Shown here: positions 1-9,360 of the stretch, one piece after another
Position numbering within the stretch: the stretch's first letter is position 1
Layout: every line of letters starts with the position of its first letter
Source of the DNA: Caballeronia peredens
GTDB taxonomy: Bacteria; Pseudomonadota; Gammaproteobacteria; Burkholderiales; Burkholderiaceae
Assembly: GCA_001544595.2 (NCBI GenBank)
Contig: FCOH02000011.1
Location: forward strand, 62,001 to 126,000
DNA length: 64,000 nt
Reading direction: 5' to 3'
Made by a program: the position numbers and the translations under genes
The notes under the pieces: generated by a model
The model's database searches: none
What the model saw: only the letters and a program-made list of their open reading frames with translations
What the model was told of the DNA's origin: nothing

Positions 1-1
1 G

Positions 2-568
2 TGGCCCGCGATCGAGCCGCTCGCGCGCTATCTCGGCAGCGAGGCGCAGTTGCTCGCGGATGTTTCCGGCGGCGCGCCGTTCGACGAGGCGTGCGCGTCG
101 GCGTGGCGCTATCTGCGCGGCGCGTTCGCGGACCGTTTTCCGATTCCGCCGGGCGTGACGCCCGTCACGCTGGAATTGCGCGGCGTGCGCGATGTGTCGC
201 ACGAGACCGCGGCGCGCGACGCGCAGGCGATCGTCGACTATCTGATGCATGCCGGCATGATCGCGGGCGAGGCGCCGGAGCCGCCGCCGCTGCGTCATGC
301 CGCGACGCCGCTCGCCGGATGCGAATACGTTCATGCGCCGGTGTCGGGCGTGATCCTGCATCGCCGCGAGGTCGGCGACACGGTGCGCGCGGGCGAAACG
401 ATCGCGGACGTGCTCGATCCACTCGAAGACCGCCTGACGCCGCTCGTCGCGCAATCGAGCGGCGTGCTCTACGCGCGGCACTGGACGCGGTTCGCGACGG
501 CAGGGATGCTGGTCGCGCGCATCGCGGGCAGCGAAGCGACGCGCACCGGCGACCTGCTCGTGCCCTAG
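2..568 (+). CDS. Succinylglutamate desuccinylase/aspartoacylase-family protein, 3' part
   Basis: The frame is open from the window edge (base 2) to a TAG at 566-568, so the N-terminal metal-binding part is missing. The visible 188 residues end in the beta-rich C-terminal domain of this zinc carboxypeptidase-like family; the stretch HAPVSGVILHRREVGD, then GETIADVLDP, is the lipoyl/biotinyl-like hairpin typical of these C-termini. Known members hydrolyse N-acyl amino acids, but the substrate cannot be told from this half. Nothing looks damaged inside the visible part. Confidence 0.7.
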   Translation, partial: WPAIEPLARYLGSEAQLLADVSGGAPFDEACASAWRYLRGAFADRFPIPPGVTPVTLELRGVRDVSHETAARDAQAIVDYLMHAGMIAGEAPEPPPLRHAATPLAGCEYVHAPVSGVILHRREVGDTVRAGETIADVLDPLEDRLTPLVAQSSGVLYARHWTRFATAGMLVARIAGSEATRTGDLLVP

Positions 569-649
569 ACGCACGCACCGGGTACCATAGATTTTTTTCG
601 CGCGGCGGCATGGCCGGCGCCGCGCTCATCGCACGGAGAATCCCGCCAC

Positions 650-1117
650 ATGCTGAAGAACATCGACGCGCTGCTCAACGCCGACATCCTGCACGCGCTC
701 TGCGCAATGGGTCACGGCGACGAAGTCGTGATCTGCGACGCCAACTTTCCCGCCGATTCGGTCGCGCGTCAGACCGTGCTCGGCCGCGTGCTGCGTCTCG
801 ATGGCGTCAGTGCGCCGCGCGCCGTGCAGGCGGTGCTGTCGGTGCTGCCGCTCGATACTTTCGTCGATCATCCGGCCGAGCGCATGGAAGTCGTCGGCGA
901 TGCGCAGGCGCTGCCCGCCGTGCAGCGCGAAGCCCAGAAGGAAGTCGATGCCGCCGAAGGGCGCGCCGTGCCGTTCGCGCCGGTCGAGCGTTTCGCGTTC
1001 TACGAGCGCGCGAAGCAGGCGTATTGCGTGATCGCGACAGGCGAGCCGCGCGGTTACGGGTGCTTCATCTTCAAAAAGGGCGTCCAGCTCGCGCCCGACG
1101 CGCCACAGCAAAACTGA
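650..1117 (+). CDS. fucU: RbsD/FucU-family sugar mutarotase (L-fucose mutarotase-like)
   Basis: 155 residues, slightly longer than the usual 140. The N-terminal MGHGDEVVICDANFP segment carries the conserved His and Asp of the family, and FAFYERAKQAY plus the C-terminal GYGCFIFKKGV match FucU better than RbsD. The family interconverts alpha and beta anomers of fucose or ribose in the cytoplasm. The ATG is 9 nt after GGAGAA, a good ribosome site. It stands 81 bp after the upstream acylase gene with no fucose or ribose transport genes in view, so the sugar is uncertain. Confidence 0.8.
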   Translation: MLKNIDALLNADILHALCAMGHGDEVVICDANFPADSVARQTVLGRVLRLDGVSAPRAVQAVLSVLPLDTFVDHPAERMEVVGDAQALPAVQREAQKEVDAAEGRAVPFAPVERFAFYERAKQAYCVIATGEPRGYGCFIFKKGVQLAPDAPQQN

Positions 1118-1225
1118 CCGATTTATAAGGGATTACCCTGTTGCTTTTTTGAGAACGTGTTGCGCTGCAGCGTAAAAAGCGTATAGTTAGGGTTATTCCC
1201 TAGCTACTTACCCTGAGAGACGCTG

Positions 1226-1375
1226 ATGAAAACCACCGCTCAACAATCCCTGGTCGTTTCGTTCGGTTCCTGGCTGCGTTCGGCGAAGGCGGCAGTGCGC
1301 CGTGAGTGGGATCGCGCGCTTCAGCTGCATCTGCAAAACTGCGAAATTCTCGTCGAATCGTATCGCCGCAAGTAA
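1226..1375 (+). CDS. Small 49-residue hypothetical protein
   Basis: A short frame starts at ATG 1226 after GAGAGA and encodes a basic, helix-prone peptide beginning MKTTAQQSLVVSF and ending SYRRK. An AT-rich upstream stretch with an inverted repeat (TAGGG-TTATT-CCCTA, 1188-1202) and a strong hairpin 50 bp downstream make it a compact stand-alone transcription unit, which supports a real gene. I do not recognise the family and assign no function. Confidence 0.5.
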   Translation: MKTTAQQSLVVSFGSWLRSAKAAVRREWDRALQLHLQNCEILVESYRRK

Positions 1376-1424
1376 GCGACACAAGCGAGCGACGCACGGC
1401 GGTATCCCGGTCGAGCGCATCAAG

Positions 1425-1461
1425 ACAACGCCCCGGAAGCTTCTGGCTTCCGGGGCGTTGT
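1425..1461. terminator. Long perfect hairpin, likely bidirectional terminator
   Basis: A perfect 16-bp stem (ACAACGCCCCGGAAGC and its complement) with a 5-nt loop sits between the small plus-strand gene and the convergent glycosyltransferase-like gene. There is only a short T-rich tail (TTCGTTGT). Confidence 0.75.
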
Positions 1462-1484
1462 TCGTTGTGGGGCTGACCGCCGCT

Positions 1485-2891
1485 TCAGATCTTCAACCAT
1501 GCTGCCATGTCAGCCATGACCGGAGTCCAGTCGCCTTCCGTTTTCTGCCTCAGCACGGTCACGCCATCGATCCACGGCGTGCCCGTTCCTTCGCTGCCCC
1601 AGCGCCAGTCGCCCGACGTATTCACCGCCACGCAGGTGCGCTTGCCCATGCACGCCGCCAGGTTGGCCACGCTCGAATCCACCGAGACGACGGCGTCGAG
1701 CTGATCGATGCACGCGGCGGTGTCGTCGAAGTGGAAAACGCCAGGTGCGTAGCGAACGACATTTCCCGCAGGCACGCCAGGGTTCGCCTCCAAAGGGTGC
1801 TGCAGATTCACGAATTGCACGCGCTCAGCGACAGCGGCATCGAGGACGAGACGATCGATCAGCGCCAGCGGAATGCTGCGGCGCGCAGCCCAGCAACGCA
1901 TGCCGCTCCCTAATGCGGGCCCATGGCGTTGGGCGCAATCCCAGAATATGCCGATCAGCTTCTTGCCCGGCCGCTGCGCGCGAAGCTGCCGCGACCACTC
2001 GGCCGCAAGCGCCTGTTTGCCTGCGGGAGGCCGCAGATACGGACGAAATCGACGAACCGGCGCGCCACCATGTTGGCTCAGCACAGGGGCAAAAAGCAGC
2101 GTCGTCTGGAAATCGGGCGCAAACGCTGCGACCTTGGCGCAAATTTCCTCGGGAAACGGAATTCCACGATCCAGCGGACGTTCCGCGCAGATCACTGCGA
2201 CACCCGGGAGAGAAGCCTGCATGAGGGCGTGGATCTGCAGATCGCAGGTGAGCATAAGGGTGACGCCGGCCGACTGAAGATCGGCGAGCGATGCGCCGAG
2301 CAGAAACTGATCGCCGAAGCCCAGTTGATGCGTGATCAGCACGCGCTTGCCACGCAGATCGTGCTCGCCGGACCACACCGGAATGCCGTCGGCGCGATAG
2401 CTTCCACTCGCGCCGGCATCCTCGTTTCGCATCGTCCAGAACGGGAAGCCTCTGCGGTCGCCGCGCCTGAGCAGCGCTTCGCCAAGGAGATACGTTGCCT
2501 TCGCGACCGCGGCGGGATGCGACGCCGCGGCGATGCGCCTCGCTTCGTCCAGTAGCGTGATGGCGCGTTCCAGATCGCCCGCCATCACGCGGCTGTAACC
2601 GAGCTCCAGCTGAACGGTGGCGGGCAACCAGGGCAGCGACTGTTTTTCAGTCACGAATGCGGCCGCTTCGGCATGCCGGCCGGCGAGATTCAGTGCGTGC
2701 ACTCGCAAGCCAATGAATTCCGGGTCGTGCGGGTCGAGCGCGAGTCCGCGCTCCGTCCACGGAAGCGCGGCATCCTCGTATTTCAGCGCGGCGAGTGTCC
2801 GGCAAATCTCCCGGATGATCGGGACGCTCTGAGGCTCGCGTTCGTAACGATTCTCGGCGTCGCGCAGGCGGCTGATGAAGTCGCTGTTCAT
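1485..2891 (-). CDS. TPR-repeat protein with glycosyltransferase-like C-terminal domain
   Basis: 468 residues from the ATG at 2891, which has GGAG 8 nt upstream; a longer frame to 2927 lacks such a site. The N-terminal ~170 residues form helical TPR-like repeats (AALKYEDAALPWTERGLALDP is TPR-like). The C-terminal ~290 residues resemble the GT-B half found in TPR-glycosyltransferase fusions, with GKRVLITHQLGFGDQF for the nucleotide-sugar fold and DAVVSVDSSVANLAACMGK near the end, as in ADP-heptose transferase-like proteins. It is probably a cytoplasmic glycosyltransferase for flagellin or surface glycans. It lies beside a broken DUF5672 gene, also of glycosyltransferase type. Confidence 0.65.
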   Translation of the reverse strand: MNSDFISRLRDAENRYEREPQSVPIIREICRTLAALKYEDAALPWTERGLALDPHDPEFIGLRVHALNLAGRHAEAAAFVTEKQSLPWLPATVQLELGYSRVMAGDLERAITLLDEARRIAAASHPAAVAKATYLLGEALLRRGDRRGFPFWTMRNEDAGASGSYRADGIPVWSGEHDLRGKRVLITHQLGFGDQFLLGASLADLQSAGVTLMLTCDLQIHALMQASLPGVAVICAERPLDRGIPFPEEICAKVAAFAPDFQTTLLFAPVLSQHGGAPVRRFRPYLRPPAGKQALAAEWSRQLRAQRPGKKLIGIFWDCAQRHGPALGSGMRCWAARRSIPLALIDRLVLDAAVAERVQFVNLQHPLEANPGVPAGNVVRYAPGVFHFDDTAACIDQLDAVVSVDSSVANLAACMGKRTCVAVNTSGDWRWGSEGTGTPWIDGVTVLRQKTEGDWTPVMADMAAWLKI

Positions 2892-2931
2892 GCCATCTCC
2901 ATCGTGCGTGTACAGATATCCGCGCATTGCC

Positions 2932-3208
2932 TCACGATTTCCGACGAACGACCAATATCCACAGCGTCTCGATATGCCGTATTAACTCTTTCAATACGAA
3001 TGCCGAATAATCCGCCTTGGATCTGAGTGGCGCGATCGGGATATGTCGTGCGCGAGTTGAAACGGATAGGTGTGAAAAACAGAAGAGCGTCGGCGAACCG
3101 GCATTGTTCCATGCAGAGGTCGAGTGCGCGGGCGGCCAGATCGGGATGAAGCGAATCCGCTGCACAGACGGTGACATTTGACAAATCCAGCGTCGAACGA
3201 TGAGACAT
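2932..3208 (-). pseudogene. Remnant of a DUF5672-family (glycosyltransferase-like) gene
   Basis: Two reading frames together give one recognisable protein. From 3208 one frame gives LSNVTVCAADSLHPDLAARA, the family's typical start. About base 3020 the similarity moves to the next frame, which gives ADYSAFVLKELIRHIETLWI before a stop at 2932, just where the family continues with its VQWDG segment. The frameshift and the missing 3' two thirds indicate a decayed gene. The first frame stays open to 2888, overlapping the next gene's start. Confidence 0.55.
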
Positions 3209-3386
3209 TTGATGTGTTAAATGACGAATCGGCCGTCTGGAGTTTAAGTCGTCCAGTGACGTCTAAAATGTGGACAACGAATCATTTGGTGAAAACTAAA
3301 AATCTTGACATGTACACGGTGCGCAGTGTTGTCCGACGCGATTCAGCAAGTCGTGTCCTCGTCGATCGATGACCTGAAATTACGCC

Positions 3387-3416
3387 TTGACATGCAACCA
3401 AATGGTTGCATAATGC
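3387..3416 (+). promoter_or_regulatory. arsR promoter with operator filling the spacer
   Basis: TTGACA (3387-3392) is followed by an 18-bp inverted repeat TGCAACCAAATGGTTGCA (3393-3410) and then TAATGC (3411-3416), or CATAAT at 3409-3414. The repeat, two 8-nt arms around AA, fills the space between the two boxes, so repressor binding would block RNA polymerase. Transcription would begin within a few bases of the ATG at 3421, implying a leaderless or nearly leaderless mRNA. Confidence 0.75.
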
Positions 3417-3420
3417 CTGC

Positions 3421-3744
3421 ATGGATGACGATTCTGTATTCCGCGCTCTCGCTGACGCGAGCCGCAGGCAGTTGCTCGACCGGCTTCATGCCGCGAACGG
3501 CCAGACGCTCGCCGAACTGTGCGACGGCCTTTGCATGACGCGCCAGGCCGTGTCGAAACATCTGGGCGTGCTCGAAGCCGCGAATCTCGTGTCGACGCAA
3601 CGTCACGGTCGCGAGAAGCGTCATTTCCTCAATCCGGTGCCGATCCACGAGATTGCGCAGCGCTGGATCAGCAAGTTCGAGCGTCCGCACCTGGATGCTC
3701 TGGCCGATCTCAAACGCACGCTTGAAGGAGACGATCATGACTAG
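3421..3744 (+). CDS. ArsR-family transcriptional repressor
   Basis: 107 residues from ATG 3421; an upstream TTG in the same frame lies inside the operator and is unlikely. The winged-helix HTH is clear: ALADASRRQLLDRL, then LCMTRQAVSKHLGVLEAANL for the recognition helix, then the wing RHGREKRHFLNPVP. It lacks the CxC metal box of arsenic sensors and belongs to the group paired with AHSA1/SRPBCC proteins. The last 8 nt overlap the start of the AHSA1 gene, so the two are co-translated. It probably represses its own promoter. Confidence 0.85.
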   Translation: MDDDSVFRALADASRRQLLDRLHAANGQTLAELCDGLCMTRQAVSKHLGVLEAANLVSTQRHGREKRHFLNPVPIHEIAQRWISKFERPHLDALADLKRTLEGDDHD

Positions 3745-4174
3745 CAGCGCCTTTGTGTACGTCACGTATATCCGGACGACGCCGGACAAGCTCTGGACCG
3801 CGCTGACGACGCCCGAGTGGCAGAAGCAATACTGGTTTGGCGTTCATCAGGAGTGCGACTGGAAGGCCGGCTCGGCGTGGAAGATGCTGTTTTCCGATGG
3901 CCGCGTCGCGGATTCGGGCGAAGTGCTCGAAGCCGATCCGGGCAGGCGCCTGGTGCTGAAATGGCGCAACGAATTCCGCGAAGATCTGAAGGACGAGGGC
4001 TGGTCGCGCTGCACGTACGAAATCGAAGCCCTCGACGACGCCGTCAAGCTCACCGTCACGCACGTGAGCGAGGGCAGAAAGTTCATCGAAGCGGTGTCGG
4101 GCGGCTGGCCGAAGATTCTGTCGAATCTCAAGTCGCTGCTGGAGACGGGCGCGGTCGCGCTGGCATCGAAATAG
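3737..4174 (+). CDS. AHSA1/SRPBCC-domain protein
   Basis: 145 residues; the ATG at 3737 overlaps the arsR stop and follows GGAG at 3727. The START-like fold is seen from YIRTTPDKLWTALTTPEWQKQ through the tryptophan-rich middle to GGWPKILSNLKSLLETG at the C-terminus. Such proteins have a hydrophobic ligand cavity and are commonly encoded with an ArsR repressor that may sense the same ligand. The ligand is unknown. Confidence 0.85.
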   Translation: MTSSAFVYVTYIRTTPDKLWTALTTPEWQKQYWFGVHQECDWKAGSAWKMLFSDGRVADSGEVLEADPGRRLVLKWRNEFREDLKDEGWSRCTYEIEALDDAVKLTVTHVSEGRKFIEAVSGGWPKILSNLKSLLETGAVALASK

Positions 4175-4188
4175 CGGGCCCAAATGAA

Positions 4189-4218
4189 AAGCGCGCTGTC
4201 CTTTCGGACAGCGCGCTT
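4189..4218. terminator. Bidirectional hairpin terminator
   Basis: Perfect 13-bp stem (AAGCGCGCTGTCC and its complement) with a TTTC loop, followed by CTTTG on the plus strand and TTTCATTTG on the minus strand. It separates the convergent AHSA1 and permease genes. Confidence 0.8.
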
Positions 4219-4242
4219 CTTTGCGTCGGACGATGCAGCCGG

Positions 4243-5649
4243 TCAGATCGCCCAGCCGCCGAGATAGAACACGGCGAGCACGACCGCGATCGCCACCGTG
4301 CCGACGTTGAGCTTGCGCCATTCGCCCGCCACGATGCGGCCGATCACGAGCGTCGAGAAACCGAGCATGATGCCCGTCACGATGTTCGCCGACAGCACGA
4401 TATATACGGCGCAGACGAGGCCGGACATCGTGTCGACGGTGTCGTCGAAATGCAGCTTGCTCACGTTGCCGAGCATCAGCAAGCCGACGTACATCAGCGC
4501 CGGCGCCGTCGCGTAGGAAGGCACGAGCGAAGCGAGCGGCGAGAGGAACATCACCGCGAGGAACAGCGCGCCGACAACCGCCGCGGCCAGGCCCGTCTTG
4601 GCACCCGCCGCCACGCCGACCGACGATTCGATATACGCCGCCGCCGGCGCGCCGCCGAAGCAGGCCGAGAAGATCGAGCTGAGCGAATCGGCGGTCAGCG
4701 CACGGCCGCCGTTCACGATGCGTCCGTTCTGGTCGATCTGGCCCGCCTGGCCGGCCACGGCGCGGATCGTGCCGGTCGCATCGAAGACGGCGGTCATCAC
4801 GAGGGCGAGGACGCTCGGCAGCACGGCCATCGAGAGCGCGCCCTTGATGTCCATCGCGCCGATCAGCGACTCATGCCCCGGCGCGGACAGCGCCGGCCAC
4901 GCGAACACGCCGTGAAAGCGCACCGACGGATCGAAGATCAGGCCGATCACCGAGAGGCCCACCACGACGAGCAGGATGCCGCCCGGCACGCGACGGCGTT
5001 CGAGGCCGAAGATCGCCGCGAGCCCCGCCACCGACATCAGCACCGGAAACGCCGTGATATGTCCGAGCGACACCGGCATGCCGGGCGCGGGATTCTTGAT
5101 GATGAGGCCGACGTCGTTCGAAGCGATCAGCAGCAGAAACAAGCCGATGCCGATGCCGGTGCCGTGCGCGACGCCGATCGGCAGATTGCGCAGAATCCAC
5201 GAGCGCACGCCGGTGACGGAGATCGCCGTGAACACGACGCCCATCAGGAACACCGCGCCGAGCGCGATCGCCGGCGTGAGTCCCTTGCCGAGCACGAGCC
5301 CGAAGGCCGTGAACGCGGTGAGCGAAATGGCGCAGCCGATCGCGATCGGCAGGCGCGCCCAGATGCCCATCAGAAGCGAGCCGAACGCGGTCGTGAGACA
5401 CACGGCGACGAACACCGCGCTGGTGTCGAAGCCCGCCTTGCCGAGCATGCCCGGCACGACGAACACGGAATAAACCATCGCGAGAAACGTCGTGACGCCC
5501 GCGACGATTTCGCGTTTCTCCGTGCTGCCGGTCTTTGAAATGCCGAAATAGCGGTCGAGAAAGCCGCCGCTCGCCGTCTGAACGTTTTCCTGACGTTCCG
5601 TGGGGGTGATGTCGATGTCGCCAAGCTGCTGGGCGGAGGATTCCAACAT
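4243..5649 (-). CDS. NCS2-family purine permease (AzgA-like)
   Basis: 468 residues from the ATG at 5649 (GGAGCAGCTC before it; an upstream in-frame ATG lacks this). The protein has about a dozen hydrophobic segments. Landmarks of the adenine/guanine/hypoxanthine branch are [19 protein letters not shown] at the N-terminus, [15 protein letters not shown] in the first membrane helix, [15 protein letters not shown] in the middle and [20 protein letters not shown], the conserved substrate region. It should be a proton-coupled purine importer in the inner membrane. The exact purine cannot be assigned. Confidence 0.85.
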   Translation of the reverse strand: MLESSAQQLGDIDITPTERQENVQTASGGFLDRYFGISKTGSTEKREIVAGVTTFLAMVYSVFVVPGMLGKAGFDTSAVFVAVCLTTAFGSLLMGIWARLPIAIGCAISLTAFTAFGLVLGKGLTPAIALGAVFLMGVVFTAISVTGVRSWILRNLPIGVAHGTGIGIGLFLLLIASNDVGLIIKNPAPGMPVSLGHITAFPVLMSVAGLAAIFGLERRRVPGGILLVVVGLSVIGLIFDPSVRFHGVFAWPALSAPGHESLIGAMDIKGALSMAVLPSVLALVMTAVFDATGTIRAVAGQAGQIDQNGRIVNGGRALTADSLSSIFSACFGGAPAAAYIESSVGVAAGAKTGLAAAVVGALFLAVMFLSPLASLVPSYATAPALMYVGLLMLGNVSKLHFDDTVDTMSGLVCAVYIVLSANIVTGIMLGFSTLVIGRIVAGEWRKLNVGTVAIAVVLAVFYLGGWAI

Positions 5650-5982
5650 GAGCTGCTCCTTTATCAGCACGCTGAAACGGAACACCGTGCGCCGCGCATC
5701 AGCACGTCGGGCACTGCGGGTCCATCGTCAGGGTCGTCTCGTATGTAGTTCTGGATGAAGCCGAGTGACGTGCGCTGGCGCTGCACTCGGTCAGGACAGA
5801 GACTAGGGGAACAGAACGCGGGGTCCAATCCCATGAAAAACATGCCGGTCATGCCGAGGGGCTTATATGTCGGGAATCCCGCGCGGGGCGGGGCTCCGGC
5901 AAATCCGGAAAGGTGCCGGACTAGGGCAAACGCCTAGTCCGGAACAGACCGCTATTTCCAGCGTGACGCGTGTTGCAGCGCG
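5650..5982. other. Intergenic region between permease and ggt, with two inverted repeats
   Basis: No convincing gene is present. It forms the 5' leader of the leftward permease gene and the 3' end of the leftward ggt gene. A 10-bp perfect stem with a 7-nt loop (CCGGACTAGG, 5916-5942) could end ggt transcription but lacks a T-run. A second repeat, CCGAGTG/CACTCGG (5761-5790), lies in the permease leader. Confidence 0.5.
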
Positions 5983-7713
<1,731 letters not shown>

Positions 7714-7779
7714 CTCCTACGTTCTCCTTTGTTGCGTGCGACGAAAGATCAAGCGCTTATACCATGCGCAACTTAAAGA

Positions 7780-8541
7780 TCAGGGCATCAGCTGGCCGCC
7801 GTTGACATCGATGATCTGCCCCGTGACATAGCGCGACATCGCTTCCGATGCGAGATAGAGGAACGCGCCGCTGCAATCGTCCGGCTCGCCGATGAAACCC
7901 ATCGGAATGGCCTTGCGGAACGACTCGAGTTGCTCGGGCGTCGTGAAGCGTTCCTGGAACGGCGTCTGGATCACGCCTGGAGCCACGGCATTCACGCGGA
8001 TACGGTCGGGCATCAGTTCCTTCGCCATGCCCTTGGTGATCGTGCTGACGAAGCCTTTCGACGCCGCGTAGAGCAGCGCGCCCGGGCCGCCGCCGTTACG
8101 CGCCGCGACCGACGTCACGTTGATGATCGAGCCGCCGCCGCCCGAGCGCAGCGACGGCAGCGCCGCGCGCGTGAAGGCGACCACCGAGCGCGCGTTGATG
8201 TGCATGATTTCGTCGAACAGCTCGTCGGAGACCGAGGCGAGCGGCTCGCGCTTCACGAGGCTGCCCGCGTTGTTGATGAGCACATCGATCTTGCCGAAGC
8301 TGTCGACGACCTGCGCGACGGCAGCGTCGATCGCTTTCGAGTCGCGCACGTCGGCGCCGACGGTGATCGCCGTGACGCCGAGCGCGCGCACGTCTTTCGC
8401 GACTTCCTCGGCCTTGTCCTTCGAGCTGTTGTAGTGGACCGCGACGTTCGCGCCGTATTGCGCGAACGCGCGCGCCGCCGCTGCGCCGATGCCGGTGCTC
8501 GCGCCGGTGATGAGGATCGATTTGCCTTTCAGATCGTGCAT
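7780..8541 (-). CDS. SDR-family NAD(P)-dependent oxidoreductase
   Basis: 253 residues, typical for a classical short-chain dehydrogenase. The cofactor motif TGASTGIG is at 12-19, NNAG at 90-93, and the catalytic Ser144, Tyr158 and Lys162 (YAASK) are present. The C-terminal GQIIDVNGGQLMP is the usual end. The basic HYNSSKDK segment after beta-2 suggests NADP preference. The substrate cannot be inferred. It lies 66 bp from ggt on the same strand and is divergent from the VOC gene. Confidence 0.9.
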   Translation of the reverse strand: MHDLKGKSILITGASTGIGAAAARAFAQYGANVAVHYNSSKDKAEEVAKDVRALGVTAITVGADVRDSKAIDAAVAQVVDSFGKIDVLINNAGSLVKREPLASVSDELFDEIMHINARSVVAFTRAALPSLRSGGGGSIINVTSVAARNGGGPGALLYAASKGFVSTITKGMAKELMPDRIRVNAVAPGVIQTPFQERFTTPEQLESFRKAIPMGFIGEPDDCSGAFLYLASEAMSRYVTGQIIDVNGGQLMP

Positions 8542-8832
8542 GAATGCTCCGTGTGAGTTGGGCTCGCCGCGTCCGCGTCATATGCGCGCCGTGCCGGATT
8601 GACACGGCGCCATGGCGGGCGACGCAAGGAAACAGCTTCGACGCCGTCGCAAACGAGAGTATGAAGCGAAGCGCGCTCGCGCGTTATGCGTGGCATCGAC
8701 GAAAGAGGGCCACAGCATGCCCGATGCGCGGGGCCGGAGCAAGGCCGGAGCAAGACCGGGGCACCATCGGCGGGGGAGTTGTGTCGAATGAAGCGCGGGC
8801 AGGGCGCCCGCCATCCATCAAGGAGACAGACA

Positions 8833-9360
8833 ATGGCTTCGCAAGTCGATCCGATCCCGAATGACCGCCGCGGCGTCATTCCGTACATGGCCGTGGCCGG
8901 CTGCGCCAGCGCCATCGAGTTCTATACGAAAGTGTTTGGCGCCACCGAAACGTTCCGGATCGACCAGCCGGACGGGCGTGTCGGTCACGCGGAGTTGTCG
9001 ATCGGCGGCAACGTGATCTACCTGTGCGACGAATTTCCCGACTACGGCACCGTCGGGCCGCTGTCGGTCGGCGGCACGCCGGTGATGCTGCATCTCTACG
9101 TGACGGACGTCGACGCCGTTGCGCAGCGCGCCGTCGACGAAGGCGCGACGATCCTGCGCCCGGTCGAAACCCAGTTCTACGGCGACCGCGGCGGCAAGCT
9201 GCGCGATCCGTTCGGGCACGTCTGGTGGCTCGGCAAGCGTTGGGAAATCGGAGCCTTGCTGGATAAGGGTTTGCGGGCGCCGTTCAAAAAAAATCAAATT
9301 GATTTCCGAAATCAGCCGGTCTTCACCTCGATCCACTGCTGCCCTCTGACGTCTCTGTAA
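8833..9360 (+). CDS. VOC (glyoxalase/PhnB-like) protein, 3' end replaced by prophage sequence
   Basis: The ATG at 8833 follows AAGGAGAC. Residues 1-133 are a complete-looking PhnB-like VOC fold: IPYMAVAGCASAIEFYTKVF, FGATETFRIDQPDGRVGHAE and LRDPFGHVWWL. After Leu133 the similarity stops; the remaining 42 residues (GKRWEIGALLDKG onward) are translated from the prophage end and overlap the integrase gene antisense. The true C-terminus, ATHVEDVSPEDMRERARQ and onward, is in frame at 49488-49556 beyond the prophage. The uninterrupted protein would have 155 residues. The lysogen makes a chimera lacking the final helix; its activity is unknown. Confidence 0.85.
   Translation: MASQVDPIPNDRRGVIPYMAVAGCASAIEFYTKVFGATETFRIDQPDGRVGHAELSIGGNVIYLCDEFPDYGTVGPLSVGGTPVMLHLYVTDVDAVAQRAVDEGATILRPVETQFYGDRGGKLRDPFGHVWWLGKRWEIGALLDKGLRAPFKKNQIDFRNQPVFTSIHCCPLTSL
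9226..9232 (+). repeat. attL core
   Basis: TGGCTCG within the VOC codons for Trp132-Leu133. The identical heptamer at 49482-49488 starts the severed VOC 3' end. Seven bases is a normal overlap length for tyrosine recombinase crossover. Confidence 0.85.
9286..9314 (-). terminator. Terminator of the leftward early operon
   Basis: On the minus strand TGATTT-CGG-AAATCA is followed by ATTTGA and a run of eight T. It overlaps the integrase stop codon and lies just inside attL. Confidence 0.7.

Noticed and set aside
3817..5538. 573-codon plus-strand frame over the permease gene
   Set aside because: Antisense to a clear NCS2 permease; composition dominated by Arg, His and Glu.
9312..9360. Natural C-terminus of the VOC protein at 9360
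   Set aside because: The tail after residue 133 is unlike the family and antisense to int, and the true C-terminus is present at 49488-49556.
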